64,000 bases of DNA, from positions 62,001 through 126,000 of the forward strand of contig CALSLK010000028.1 in assembly GCA_943787175.1 (NCBI GenBank), written 5' to 3'. A program made the translations under genes and the position numbers. This DNA is from an uncultured Alphaproteobacteria bacterium (lineage in GTDB: Bacteria; Pseudomonadota; Alphaproteobacteria; SP197). The stretch's first letter is position 1. Each line of letters begins with the position of its first letter. A model generated the notes under the pieces. That model saw only the letters and a program-made list of their open reading frames with translations, ran no database searches and was not told the DNA's origin. Below are positions 1 through 8,662 of the stretch, piece by piece.

Positions 1-524
1 ACGTCAAGCAGGGCAGTGCTGATGACGCCGCTTTCATCATGCAGAATGCCCGCAAGGTCATCATTGTGCCGGGCTACGGCATGGCCGTGGCCCAGGCACA
101 GCACGCAGTGCGCGAAATGGCCGATATGCTGAAGGCGGAGGGCGTGGAAGTCTCCTATGCCATCCATCCCGTCGCCGGTCGTATGCCGGGCCACATGAAC
201 GTGCTGCTGGCCGAAGCCAACGTGCCTTATGACGAGGTCTTTGAGCTCGAAGAGATCAACAGTCAGTTTGCCACGGCTGATGTGGCCTTCGTGATTGGCG
301 CCAACGATGTCTGCAATCCACTGGCCAAGACCGATCCGGCCAGCCCCATCGCTGGCATGCCGGTTCTCGATACCGAGAAAGCGGGCACCGTGCTGGTCGT
401 CAAACGCTCGCTGTCGCCCGGATATGCGGGCATCGACAACCCGCTGTTCTACCGCGACAACACCATGATGCTCTTTGCCGACGCCAAGAAGATGGTCGAA
501 GGCATCGTCAAGGCGCTGGACTGA
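1..524 (+). CDS. pntB: NAD(P) transhydrogenase subunit beta, 3' end (partial)
   Basis: The window opens inside this gene; the reading frame begins at base 3 and about 173 C-terminal residues are present. It is the NADP(H)-binding domain III of the proton-translocating transhydrogenase, which exchanges hydride between NADH and NADP+ at the inner membrane. Visible family motifs are [13 protein letters not shown], the nucleotide-contacting GANDVCNP, and [16 protein letters not shown] near the end. The membrane domain lies outside the window. The stop at 522-524 is followed by a 76-base gap with no convincing terminator. Confidence 0.95.
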   Translation, partial: VKQGSADDAAFIMQNARKVIIVPGYGMAVAQAQHAVREMADMLKAEGVEVSYAIHPVAGRMPGHMNVLLAEANVPYDEVFELEEINSQFATADVAFVIGANDVCNPLAKTDPASPIAGMPVLDTEKAGTVLVVKRSLSPGYAGIDNPLFYRDNTMMLFADAKKMVEGIVKALD

Positions 525-600
525 TATTCTCCCCACGAATTTGATGGGTTTGTCATTCGGCTTGGTTCTATCGTTTCGGTCGAACCAGGGATGATCCGCG

Positions 601-1974
601 ATGACGCAAGCAAGACCTTCGCTTGAGCACCTTGCCGAGTGGGCAAGCTCGGTTTCCGGCAATGACTTGAGAAAAGGCCACGCGCGCGCGGGCGATGCCA
701 TCCTCGACACGCTGGCCTGCATGGTTTCCGGCCAGGACTCCGATTCAACCGCCATGGCGCTTGCAGCCGTGGGCCGTTGGGGCGAGGGCGCTGCTACCGT
801 TGTCGGGCACGGCCGCCAGCTTCCCGCGCCGTTCGCTGCTCTGGTCAATGCCGCTTCGGGCCATTGCCAGGACTGGGACGATCACGAACTTCCCGGACAG
901 ACCCATCCCAGCGTCGTGCTGGTGCCCGCCGTGCTGGCGATGGGAGAAGAACGCGGGTCGAGCGGCGCTGCCGTGCTGGATGCCTATATCGTCGGTCTGG
1001 AAGCGATCGTCCGGATCGGGGAAGCCTGTGGCATCTCGCTCTACAGCCGTGGCTGGCATGCAACCTCGACCATCGGTGCGGTTGGTGCGGCGGCTGCCTG
1101 TGCCCGCCTGCTGGGTCTCGACAGGGCGGCAACGGCTCATGCATTGGGGCTTTCCATCAGCATGGCCTCGGGCTTCATCAACCAGTTCGGCACGACGGCC
1201 AAACATCTGCACTGCGGCCTGGCGGCAAAGGCCGGCATCATGGCTGCAGGGTTTGCCGAGGCGGGTTTTGATGCTTCCCATGACGGACTTGACGGAACCT
1301 ACAGTCTGCTCACGCGCATGGCCCATGATGACGCGCCGGGATTCGGCGGGTTTGCGGGCAAGCTGGGCAACCCGCTCGCCATCATCGAGCACGGTGTCGT
1401 CGTCAAACGTTACCCAAGTTGCGGTTGTACGCAGCGCATCATGGATGGTGTGGAGGAACTGCGCACCGAATACGGCTTCACGGCAGATGACGTGGTTTCC
1501 GTCACCGGTCGCCTGCCGGCCGAATACATGGCGGTGCTGCAGTACGAACGCCCGGAGAATGCCGCGCAGGCCCGATTCTGCGTGGAATATTGTGTGGCCG
1601 CCCAGCTGGTCGATGGCGCACTGTCGCCAGTGCATTTTCTGCCCGATTCACTGCGGCGCGAAGACCTGGTGGCCATGATGCCACGCATCACCAAGGCGGA
1701 ACTTTGCCAGGCCGATGGACCGACCTATTCCGCGGTGGGGCTGGCAGACGAGATTGTCGAGATTGTCCTGAAGGACCGGCGTGCACTGCGCATTGTCGTG
1801 CGTGATCCCGTCGGGGCGCCGACACGGCCCATGAGCCCTGCGGCCTTTGAAGCCAAGGCCCGGCTCTGCTTCTCTGGCGCACTGCAGGATACCGATCAGG
1901 ATGCCGTCATCGCGCTCTGCGGTGATCTGATGCGTTGCGATCAAATCGGAGAGCTGATGCGGCTGGTGGCCTGA
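601..1974 (+). CDS. MmgE/PrpD family protein
   Basis: 457-residue member of the MmgE/PrpD fold, which includes 2-methylcitrate dehydratase and cis-aconitate decarboxylase. The motif DWDDHELPGQTHPS near residue 95 and the segment KRYPSCGCTQRIMDG near residue 270 are the usual landmarks, and the length is normal. No prpB or prpC lies beside it, so methylcitrate dehydration cannot be assumed; many relatives act on other hydroxy- or unsaturated acids of unknown identity. It stands alone between pntB and a convergent rpsU. The substrate is unknown. Confidence 0.85.
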   Translation: MTQARPSLEHLAEWASSVSGNDLRKGHARAGDAILDTLACMVSGQDSDSTAMALAAVGRWGEGAATVVGHGRQLPAPFAALVNAASGHCQDWDDHELPGQTHPSVVLVPAVLAMGEERGSSGAAVLDAYIVGLEAIVRIGEACGISLYSRGWHATSTIGAVGAAAACARLLGLDRAATAHALGLSISMASGFINQFGTTAKHLHCGLAAKAGIMAAGFAEAGFDASHDGLDGTYSLLTRMAHDDAPGFGGFAGKLGNPLAIIEHGVVVKRYPSCGCTQRIMDGVEELRTEYGFTADDVVSVTGRLPAEYMAVLQYERPENAAQARFCVEYCVAAQLVDGALSPVHFLPDSLRREDLVAMMPRITKAELCQADGPTYSAVGLADEIVEIVLKDRRALRIVVRDPVGAPTRPMSPAAFEAKARLCFSGALQDTDQDAVIALCGDLMRCDQIGELMRLVA

Positions 1975-1982
1975 CCAACGGC

Positions 1983-2012
1983 AAAAGCCGCCGCTCTTCA
2001 CGAACGACGGCT
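1983..2012 (-). terminator. rho-independent terminator of rpsU
   Basis: Read on the minus strand, the arms AGCCGTCG and CGGCGGCT (one mismatch, 11-base loop) are followed directly by a T-run. It lies 30 bases beyond the rpsU stop and between convergent genes. Confidence 0.7.
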
Positions 2013-2042
2013 CTGACCAATCGATGGAACTTCAGGCGAGGT

Positions 2043-2255
2043 TTATTCGCCGCCGCCCTCGCGCTGAGCGCGCTTGCGCGCCAGCTTGCGTGCACGGCGC
2101 ACGGCTTCAGCGCGCTCACGCTTCTTCTTCTCCGAGGGTTTCTCGAAGTGGCGGCGCAGCTTCATTTCACGGTAAACGCCTTCACGCTGCAGCTTCTTTT
2201 TCAGCGCGCGAAGAGCCTGGTCGACATTGTTGTCGCGTACGGTGACCTGGACGAT
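2043..2255 (-). CDS. rpsU: 30S ribosomal protein S21, apparent AUC start
   Basis: Small basic S21 protein of about 70 residues; the frame reads [14 protein letters not shown] after the start and ends in the lysine/arginine-rich tail [13 protein letters not shown]21 binds the 30S platform and helps initiation. No ATG, GTG or TTG occurs in frame at the N-terminus. The codon in the expected place is ATC at 2255-2253, seven bases after AAGGAG. Related alphaproteobacterial S21 proteins begin MVQV or MQV, so I place the start at this ATC. Upstream in the same frame the reading stays open but is not S21-like. Divergent from the MBL-def-COQ9 operon, the neighbourhood for which COQ9 homologues were once named rpsU-divergent. 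Confidence 0.85.
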   Translation of the reverse strand: MVQVTVRDNNVDQALRALKKKLQREGVYREMKLRRHFEKPSEKKKRERAEAVRRARKLARKRAQREGGGE

Positions 2256-2459
2256 GGTCCTTCTCCTTAAAAATCCTGGCAGCCGCCGGGCGGTCTGCCT
2301 GCTAATCGATTCGTTCCCGAAGGGAGGCGGCTGATAACACAGGGCCATGCGCAAGGGAAGCGTTGCAGGCGTTAATCCACGCCGATCAGGCGCTTTTCGC
2401 TGCATCCAACGCGCGCTAGGGTACGTAGCAACATTCAGAGACACGGAGCGCAGCAGGCA

Positions 2460-3341
2460 ATGACCTTCAAGATCGGAGATATCACGATTGATCGTATCGA
2501 GGAATCCTGTGACATCGGCAGTCTGCCGCATGTCGATTTCCCCGATGCCACGCCCGAAGCGCTGGCTCCCTATATGGACTGGCTCAAGCCCTTTGCCATC
2601 GATCCTGTCAGTGGCGGCACGATCATGCCGGTGCAGACCTATCTGGTCAGGACGCGCCATCACACCATCCTGCTTGATACCTGTGTCGGCCATGACAAGA
2701 ACCACAAGGATTTCCCTGACTGGAACCAGCGTAGTGATTACCGCCTGATCGAGGACCTGGCTGCCGCTGGCGTCACGCCCGAAGACATCGACTTTGTGCT
2801 CTGCAGCCATCTGCATCTCGATCATGCCGGCTGGAACACCCAGCTGATCGACGGTCGCTGGGTTCCGACCTTTCCCAACGCACGTTATCTGTTCTGCCAA
2901 GAAGAACTCGACTTTGCCGAGGAAGAGGGCGCCAAGGGCGATACCGTCTATGCCGAAAGCGTGCATCCCGTCCTGGAGGCCGGGCAGGGCCAGATCGTTG
3001 CCATGGACTTTGCTCTCGATGACAGCATCTGGCTTGAACCCACGGCGGGCCACACGCCTGGCCATGTTGCGACCCACATTACCGATGGTGGCCAGCGCGC
3101 GGTCATGGCCGGTGATCTGATCCACCATCCCTTCCAGCTTCCGCATCCCGAATGGAGCCCGATCTATGACTGGAATCCTGTGATGGGTGCCAAGACCCGG
3201 CGCCGATTCCTGGAATCGGTCGCCGAGACCGATATTCTGGTCATGACACAGCACTTCCCGGCGCCGTCGTCAGGGCATGTCTTTAGCCGAGGCAGCGGCT
3301 TTGGCATGCGTTACCACGGCTGCGACATGGTGCACGGCTGA
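2460..3341 (+). CDS. MBL-fold metallo-hydrolase
   Basis: 293-residue metallo-beta-lactamase fold enzyme. The zinc motif SHLHLDHAG is near residue 118, with further ligands in [15 protein letters not shown] and the late TQHFP. The arrangement resembles lactonase-like and glyoxalase II-like hydrolases; no specific substrate can be read. First gene of an apparent three-gene operon: its TGA overlaps the ATG of def by one base (TGATG). Divergent from rpsU across about 200 bases. Confidence 0.85.
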   Translation: MTFKIGDITIDRIEESCDIGSLPHVDFPDATPEALAPYMDWLKPFAIDPVSGGTIMPVQTYLVRTRHHTILLDTCVGHDKNHKDFPDWNQRSDYRLIEDLAAAGVTPEDIDFVLCSHLHLDHAGWNTQLIDGRWVPTFPNARYLFCQEELDFAEEEGAKGDTVYAESVHPVLEAGQGQIVAMDFALDDSIWLEPTAGHTPGHVATHITDGGQRAVMAGDLIHHPFQLPHPEWSPIYDWNPVMGAKTRRRFLESVAETDILVMTQHFPAPSSGHVFSRGSGFGMRYHGCDMVHG

Positions 3342-3880
3342 TGCCTATCCTGAAGATCGCCCGGATGGGCCATCCGGTTCTCCAGCGCAGGGCCGAGGAA
3401 GTCGCCGATCCCACAGCGCCCGGCGTCACCCGGCTTGTCTCTGACATGATCGCGACGATGCACGATGCCAATGGTCGGGGGCTTGCGGCCCCGCAGGTTC
3501 ATGTTCCCCTGCGGGTGGTCGTTTTCATCACGCCTGATGATCCAGAACACGAAGGTGTCACCGCCATCGTCAACCCCGTGCTGGAGCTTTTGACCGAAGA
3601 GCGGGTTGAGGGCTGGGAAGGTTGCCTGTCTGTACCGGGTCTACAGGGTGTCGTGCCCCGTGCGCCAAAAGTGCGCTACACCGGCGTGACCCCCGATGGC
3701 GAGCCGATCGATCGCACGGTCGAGGGGTTTCACGCCGTCGTCGTGCAGCACGAGTTTGATCACCTGGACGGCATTCTCTATCCCCAGCGCATGACCGATC
3801 TGAACAAGCTGATCTTCGAGAGTGAATCCCGATGGTTTGGTCCAGAAAAGGCCGAAGAGGGCCAGGAAACTTCGTCATGA
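3341..3880 (+). CDS. def: peptide deformylase
   Basis: Removes the formyl group from the N-terminal methionine of nascent proteins. All three signature motifs are present: GRGLAAPQ near residue 45, EGCLSVPG near 92 (metal-binding Cys), and HEFDHLDG near 137 (two metal His and the catalytic Glu). At 179 residues the length is standard. It is unusual in lying between an MBL hydrolase and COQ9 rather than beside fmt; fmt is not in the window, so a second deformylase may exist elsewhere. Confidence 0.95.
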   Translation: MPILKIARMGHPVLQRRAEEVADPTAPGVTRLVSDMIATMHDANGRGLAAPQVHVPLRVVVFITPDDPEHEGVTAIVNPVLELLTEERVEGWEGCLSVPGLQGVVPRAPKVRYTGVTPDGEPIDRTVEGFHAVVVQHEFDHLDGILYPQRMTDLNKLIFESESRWFGPEKAEEGQETSS

Positions 3881-4572
3881 CAAAACCGTCCAAAACCCCA
3901 CGCCGTGACCGGGATCGATTGCGTCTGCTGCAGGCAACCCTGCCGCATGTCAGTTTTGATGGTTGGACGCTTGCCGCAATGCGGGCCGGTGCTGGCGATG
4001 TGGATATGGATCCAGCAGATCTGGTGCGCCTGTTTCCCGACGGTCCCGACGAACTGATACGCCTGTTCATGGAACATGCCGATACCCTGATGGTGCATGA
4101 ACTGGAGCGACGTGATCTGGGCAACATGCGTATCCGTGACCGTATTGCCACGACCGTCAGGGTACGTCTGGAGCAACAGGCACCCCATCGCGAAGCCATT
4201 CGGCGTGCGCTTGCCCTTCAGGTCCTGCCCCAGAACGGGCCCGGTGGATTGCGTGCGCTCTATCGCACGGTCGACCTTATGTGGCGTGCTGCAGGCGACA
4301 CCGCAGCGGACTTTAACTTCTATACCAAACGTCTTTTGTTATCAGGTGTTTACACTGCAACGTTAATGTTTTGGATAAATGACGAATCAGATGATTTCGA
4401 AGCGACCTGGGCGTTTCTGGACCGGCGCATCGGCAACGTCATGGAGATCGAGAAAGCAAAGGCCAGGGCGAAGCGGTGGTTGCCCGATCCCGATGATCTT
4501 GTTCGCCGTATCGTCCAGCGGCGTCGTGGTGGCCAGGCCAGTCCGTTCAGCGCTTCGGAAAAACCCGGTTGA
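3877..4572 (+). CDS. COQ9 family protein (ubiquinone biosynthesis)
   Basis: 231-residue COQ9 homologue. COQ9 proteins bind isoprenoid lipids and present ubiquinone intermediates to COQ7. Family features include the early segment LLQATLPHVSFDGWT, the central RDRIATTVRVRLEQ, and the conserved tail pattern with TATLMFWINDESDDFEATW and FLDRRI. I chose the ATG at 3877, which overlaps the def stop as ATGA; an upstream in-frame start at 3832 would add 15 residues lying wholly inside def. The 3' end overlaps convergent purK by 26 bases. Confidence 0.85.
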   Translation: MTKPSKTPRRDRDRLRLLQATLPHVSFDGWTLAAMRAGAGDVDMDPADLVRLFPDGPDELIRLFMEHADTLMVHELERRDLGNMRIRDRIATTVRVRLEQQAPHREAIRRALALQVLPQNGPGGLRALYRTVDLMWRAAGDTAADFNFYTKRLLLSGVYTATLMFWINDESDDFEATWAFLDRRIGNVMEIEKAKARAKRWLPDPDDLVRRIVQRRRGGQASPFSASEKPG

Positions 4573-5632
4573 CGTGACCCATCTTGCGGCCGGGCCTGGC
4601 TTGCGCCTTGCCGTAGAGATGCAGTTTGGCATTCTCTTCAGCCAGGACGTCGCGCCACTGGTCGATGTCATCGCCCAGAAGGTTGGTCATCACGGCATCG
4701 CTGTGGCGTGATCCGTCGCCCAGGGGCACGCCTGCGACAGCACGGATGAACTGCTCGAACTGGCTGGCGTAACAGGCATCCATGGTCCAGTGCCCGGAAT
4801 TGTGGGGCCTGGCTGCAAGTTCGTTGACCAGAAGCTTGCCGTCGCGTGTCACGAAGAGTTCGACCGCCAGCAGACCGGCCATGTCGAGCGCATCGGCAAG
4901 CGTTGATGCAATCGCCTTTGCCTGATCCGACAGGTCTTCAGGGATCGGGGCAGGTGCGTGGGTTTCGGCCAGGATGTGGTTGCGGTGGATGTTCCAGACG
5001 ACATCGAAGGCCACGGTGCTGCCGTCGATGCCCCGGGCAACGATGGCAGAAACTTCCCGCTCGAAATCGACGAAGCCTTCCAGGATCGCATCCTGACCGT
5101 TCATGGCCGCAAAGGCATCGCTGGCGCTGTCGTCAGCGCCTATCATGACCTGACCCTTGCCGTCATAACCCATGGTCGCAGTCTTCAGAACGGCTGGTCG
5201 GCCCAGGGCAGTCAGAGCTTTTTCAAGCGCATCCAGGCTCGCCACGGGGCGGTAAGGCGCTGTGCCGATGCCCAGGCTGTTGATGAAGTCCTTCTCCGTG
5301 ACACGATGCTGGGTCGTCTCAAGGCAGCGCCAGTGCGGACGAACGGGCGTTACAGCGCCCATGCGTGCGAACGAGGCCGTCGGCAGGTTCTCGAATTCAT
5401 AGGTGATGACGTCAACGCTGGCAGCGAACCGGTCGAGTGCTTCGGTATCCTCATAGGGGGCAACGGTGGCTTGGGCACTGACCTGGGCCGCCGGGCTGTC
5501 CTCGTCGGGGCAGAAGATGTGGCAGCGGTAACCCATGGCTGCGGCAGACAACGCAGCCATGCGGCCAAGTTGTCCGCCACCGACAATGCCGATGGTTCCA
5601 CCTGGCGGAACGATTCTGCCGTGGTCCGACAT
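4547..5632 (-). CDS. purK: 5-(carboxyamino)imidazole ribonucleotide synthase
   Basis: ATP-grasp enzyme that carboxylates AIR to N5-CAIR in de novo purine synthesis. The N-terminal nucleotide fold carries GTIGIVGGGQLGRM, the ATP-grasp core has TATMGYDGKGQ and VDFEREVS, and the metal-binding end has ELAARPHNSGHWT. The start at 5632 (MSDHGRIV) lies 4 bases after the purE stop; the frame is open further upstream but those residues overlap purE and are unlike the family. About 361 residues, normal length. Operon with purE. Confidence 0.95.
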   Translation of the reverse strand: MSDHGRIVPPGGTIGIVGGGQLGRMAALSAAAMGYRCHIFCPDEDSPAAQVSAQATVAPYEDTEALDRFAASVDVITYEFENLPTASFARMGAVTPVRPHWRCLETTQHRVTEKDFINSLGIGTAPYRPVASLDALEKALTALGRPAVLKTATMGYDGKGQVMIGADDSASDAFAAMNGQDAILEGFVDFEREVSAIVARGIDGSTVAFDVVWNIHRNHILAETHAPAPIPEDLSDQAKAIASTLADALDMAGLLAVELFVTRDGKLLVNELAARPHNSGHWTMDACYASQFEQFIRAVAGVPLGDGSRHSDAVMTNLLGDDIDQWRDVLAEENAKLHLYGKAQARPGRKMGHVNRVFPKR

Positions 5633-5636
5633 GGGA

Positions 5637-6128
5637 TCAGGCTTCGTCGCTGGGGGCTTCGGCCACAGATGCGGTGAGGTTTGCCCGATAGGCATCCAGA
5701 GCCTTTGCAACCTCGGGATCGCCAAGTGCAACGATGGCAGCAGCCAGAAGGGCGGCATTGGTTGCGCCTGCCTTGCCGATGGCCAGCGTGCCAACAGGTA
5801 TTCCTGCCGGCATCTGAACAATGGACAGCAAGCTGTCCATGCCGCTCAAGGCCTTGCTTTCGACAGGCACGCCCAGCACGGGAACGGGGGTCTTGGACGC
5901 CGTCATGCCCGGCAGATGGGCGGAACCACCCGCGCCGGCGATGATCGCCTGCAGGCCGCGTTCGCGCGCACTCTCGGCATAGGCGAACATGCGATCGGGC
6001 GTGCGATGCGCCGAAACAATCCGGACTTCATGGGCAACACCCAATCCATCCAGCGTTTCTGCTGCATGACGCATGGTTTCCCAGTCTGACTGGCTGCCCA
6101 AAATGATTCCGACGACGGCCTGCGCCAT
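5637..6128 (-). CDS. purE: 5-(carboxyamino)imidazole ribonucleotide mutase
   Basis: 163-residue PurE that converts N5-CAIR to CAIR. Motifs visible: GSQSDWETM (CAIR phosphate site), SAHRTPDRM with the conserved catalytic His, [12 protein letters not shown] and [16 protein letters not shown]. First gene of purEK on the minus strand. About 170 bases separate it from the divergent diguanylate cyclase and should hold both promoters; no box is clear enough to call. Confidence 0.95.
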   Translation of the reverse strand: MAQAVVGIILGSQSDWETMRHAAETLDGLGVAHEVRIVSAHRTPDRMFAYAESARERGLQAIIAGAGGSAHLPGMTASKTPVPVLGVPVESKALSGMDSLLSIVQMPAGIPVGTLAIGKAGATNAALLAAAIVALGDPEVAKALDAYRANLTASVAEAPSDEA

Positions 6129-6298
6129 GGTGTTCTCCGGTGCGAAAAAAGGCGGTCATCATGATGGCCGACCCGTGGATACACAAGCGTCTTGATGGTT
6201 CCGCTGCAATCTAACCGGAATGGCATGTGATTTGCTTGCTAGTGGGGTGAATTCACGTGTGAAACCGCGGTTGTCGCAGCCGACCGCAGGTGGGGATA

Positions 6299-7066
6299 AT
6301 GGCCACGCAAAGAGCGCAGGGCGTAACGACGAGCGAAATGCACGAGGCGGCGGGTGTTCAGATGCCGGTCGCCGCGCGGGTTGATTCGCCGTTGGATGAA
6401 GCCAAGGCTGATGATTTTTCCGAAAATATTGCCCAGGCGATCGGCATTCCTGCAGCCGAAATGTCGTCGAACGTGCGTTCAGCCATGGTTCGCCTGCTTG
6501 ATGAACTCGAGCGTTTGCGCCTGGAACTGGGCGAAACCCGCTCCCGTATCGAATATCTTGAACGTCTGGCAGACCAGGACGCTTTGGCCCCTGTCGCCAA
6601 CCGGCGTGCGTTCATGCGTGAACTGGGCCGCTCGATTGCCTATTCAGCGCGCCACGATGTTCCCAGTGCTGTTGTCTATTTCGATCTCAACAAGATGAAG
6701 CAGATCAACGATCGCTTTGGCCATGCCCGCGGCGATGCAGCCCTGCTGCATGTCGCCAATACTCTGCTGAAACGGGTGCGCAACTCCGATCTGATCGGGC
6801 GCCTGGGTGGTGACGAATTCGGCCTGATCATGCCCAATTCCGACGAAACCGGTGCCATGGCCAAGGCTGCCCGTATTGTCGAAGAGATCTGCACCACACC
6901 GATCATGGCCGAAGGGCGGCCTGTGGTGATCGATGGTGAACATATCTTCATCTCGGTTTCTTATGGCGTGCATAGCTTTGTTGCAGGTGATGACGCGACC
7001 AGCGCACTCGCCAAGGCCGACAAGGCGATGTACGTCCACAAACGGCGCGGTGCTGCAGCCGCCTGA
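6299..7066 (+). CDS. diguanylate cyclase (GGDEF domain)
   Basis: 255-residue GGDEF protein making cyclic di-GMP from two GTP. The intact active-site loop RLGGDEFG starts near residue 168. An RNSD sequence five residues before it matches the RxxD inhibitory site, so product feedback is likely. The first about 100 residues have no recognisable sensor domain; residues around 60-100 look helical (LLDELERLRLELGETRSRIEYLERL), probably a dimerising coiled coil leading to the catalytic domain. No signal peptide or membrane segment. ATG 6299 has AGGTGGGG close upstream; a GTG at 6290 is the alternative. Confidence 0.9.
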   Translation: MATQRAQGVTTSEMHEAAGVQMPVAARVDSPLDEAKADDFSENIAQAIGIPAAEMSSNVRSAMVRLLDELERLRLELGETRSRIEYLERLADQDALAPVANRRAFMRELGRSIAYSARHDVPSAVVYFDLNKMKQINDRFGHARGDAALLHVANTLLKRVRNSDLIGRLGGDEFGLIMPNSDETGAMAKAARIVEEICTTPIMAEGRPVVIDGEHIFISVSYGVHSFVAGDDATSALAKADKAMYVHKRRGAAAA

Positions 7067-7183
7067 CGTGCAATTCCGGCTCCGACCGGGTTGACCCTGA
7101 TCCCGCACGCCCGATACTGAACCCTGTTGCAGGCAGGGCATCGTGCTGTTGCCATCAACGCAGTTTCAGGGAGTTTCAACATC

Positions 7184-7729
7184 ATGAGTGCCTTCTGGTC
7201 CTTCACGCTTGAGGTTTATGGCCGTCAGGGTGTCCAGCCGTCCGTTATCCACCTTCAGGACGACCGCGGTGCAGACGTCAATCTCCTGCTTTATGCCATG
7301 TGGACGGCCAGCCTTGGGCTTCCGGCCTTTGACAAGGCACGTGCCCGGGAACTGGCTGATGCGGTTGAGGCCTGGCGCGATACGGCGATTGAACCCTTGC
7401 GCGCCGTGCGTACGGCCCTGCGTGGCGGCGTGGCACACGCGCCCGAGGACGAGACAGAGGCTCTTCGGAAACAGGTGCTGAAGCTTGAAATTGAAGCTGA
7501 GCGGGTCGAACAGGTGATCATCGAGGCCGCGACACCTGACGCTGAGGGGAAAGAAGCCGGTTCCGCCAACCCGGATGATGTTGCCGCCAACCTGGCTTCG
7601 GTCATGGCGCTGAATGACAAACCGCTCAGCAGCGCGAACCGCGACGCCCTGCGCGCCATCGTGATGGCTGCCTGTCCCGGTGCCGATGATGCTGCGGTCG
7701 ATCGGGCAATGGAGACTAGGCTGTCCTGA
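7184..7729 (+). CDS. TIGR02444 family protein (DUF2390)
   Basis: 181-residue protein of unknown function matching the alphaproteobacterial TIGR02444 family: it opens FWSFTLEVYGRQGVQPSVI and contains LLLYAMWTASLGL. Mostly helical, acidic in the second half, without signal peptide or membrane segments. The ATG at 7184 follows CAGGGAG by about ten bases. The 3' end overlaps convergent ubiX by 14 bases, so the two transcripts are complementary there. Confidence 0.75.
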   Translation: MSAFWSFTLEVYGRQGVQPSVIHLQDDRGADVNLLLYAMWTASLGLPAFDKARARELADAVEAWRDTAIEPLRAVRTALRGGVAHAPEDETEALRKQVLKLEIEAERVEQVIIEAATPDAEGKEAGSANPDDVAANLASVMALNDKPLSSANRDALRAIVMAACPGADDAAVDRAMETRLS

Positions 7730-8324
7730 TGGTGTCAGATCTTTTCCGGTTCTGACGCAAGGTGTCCCATCTCTGGACGATGTCTGTGTCTATCTGGAAC
7801 AGGTCGAGTAGCCTTCCCACCGTCTGATCGACAATTTCATCCACAGTCGCCGGCTTTGTATAAAATGCGGGAACAGGCGGTGCCACGATCGCACCCATTT
7901 CCGAGACGGCAACCATGGTTCGCAGATGGCCGGTGTGGAGCGGGGTTTCACGCAGACACAGGACCAGCTTGCGGCGTTCTTTGAGAACGACGTCTGCCGC
8001 ACGGGTCAGCAGATTCGAGGTGACCCCGGTTGCGATTTCCGACATGGAGCGCACGGAACAGGGCACAACGACCATGCCCAGCGTGCGGAAGGATCCGCTG
8101 GAGACCGCAGCGCCAAGATCTCCGACCGGATAGACGACATCGGCCAGCTTTTGCACATGGGCGGGCTTCAGGTCGGTTTCATAGGCCAGCGTGAGTTCGG
8201 CCGTCTTGGTCATGACCAGATGACTTTCCACCGGCGTATCACGCAGAGCTTCGAGCAAACGCACACCCAGGATGACGCCCGAGGCGCCACTTATCCCTAC
8301 GATCAGTCTTTCTGGAGTCGCCAT
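7716..8324 (-). CDS. ubiX: flavin prenyltransferase UbiX
   Basis: 202-residue UbiX, which attaches a dimethylallyl group to FMN to make the prenyl-FMN cofactor of UbiD decarboxylases in ubiquinone synthesis. It begins with the FMN-binding VGISGASGVILGVRLLEAL and contains PCSVRSMSEIATGVTSNLLTR and LRETPLHTGHLRTM. No ubiD lies in the window. With COQ9 this is the second ubiquinone-pathway gene here, but the two are separate units. Confidence 0.93.
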   Translation of the reverse strand: MATPERLIVGISGASGVILGVRLLEALRDTPVESHLVMTKTAELTLAYETDLKPAHVQKLADVVYPVGDLGAAVSSGSFRTLGMVVVPCSVRSMSEIATGVTSNLLTRAADVVLKERRKLVLCLRETPLHTGHLRTMVAVSEMGAIVAPPVPAFYTKPATVDEIVDQTVGRLLDLFQIDTDIVQRWDTLRQNRKRSDTIRTA

Positions 8325-8436
8325 GACGGCACTGCCTACCTATATTGATTTCTGAGCCGGACGTTCGCCGGCATGTTGCCGACGGAACGTACCGGGATTG
8401 TCTGGCTCACGGAGTGACCATAATCCGGAGGTATCT

Positions 8437-8616
8437 ATGAACGGAACCGTTGATTTGGCAAAACTCGAAGCGCGCCACACCGCCCTCGAGAATGAAATCG
8501 ACACGGAACTTCATCGTCCGCTGCCTGATCAAGCTCACATAACCCGCCTGAAACGCGAAAAATTGAAGATCAAGGAAGAGCTTTCCCTGCTCTCGGGCGA
8601 ACTCGCCGTAGCCTGA
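8437..8616 (+). CDS. DUF465 (YdcH) family protein
   Basis: Very small (59 residues), highly charged helical protein with the DUF465 pattern: KLEARHTALENEIDTEL followed by ITRLKREKLKIKEEL. Function unknown; cytoplasmic, probably coiled coil. The ATG at 8437 has CCGGAGG upstream at good spacing, which rules out the longer frame start at 8398. Single gene between convergent hldE and divergent ubiX. Confidence 0.8.
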   Translation: MNGTVDLAKLEARHTALENEIDTELHRPLPDQAHITRLKREKLKIKEELSLLSGELAVA

Positions 8617-8662
8617 ACCATCGGGTTCTGTTACCCGCTGAATCAAAGCTCAGAATGCCGCT

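Noticed and set aside
541-600. Terminator after pntB (TGGTTC/GAACCA)
   Set aside because: Six-base arms, 11-base loop and no T-run.
2043-3254. A 403-residue minus-strand ORF covering rpsU and the MBL gene
   Set aside because: Only its last 70 residues resemble a protein (S21); the rest is the antisense frame of the MBL hydrolase.
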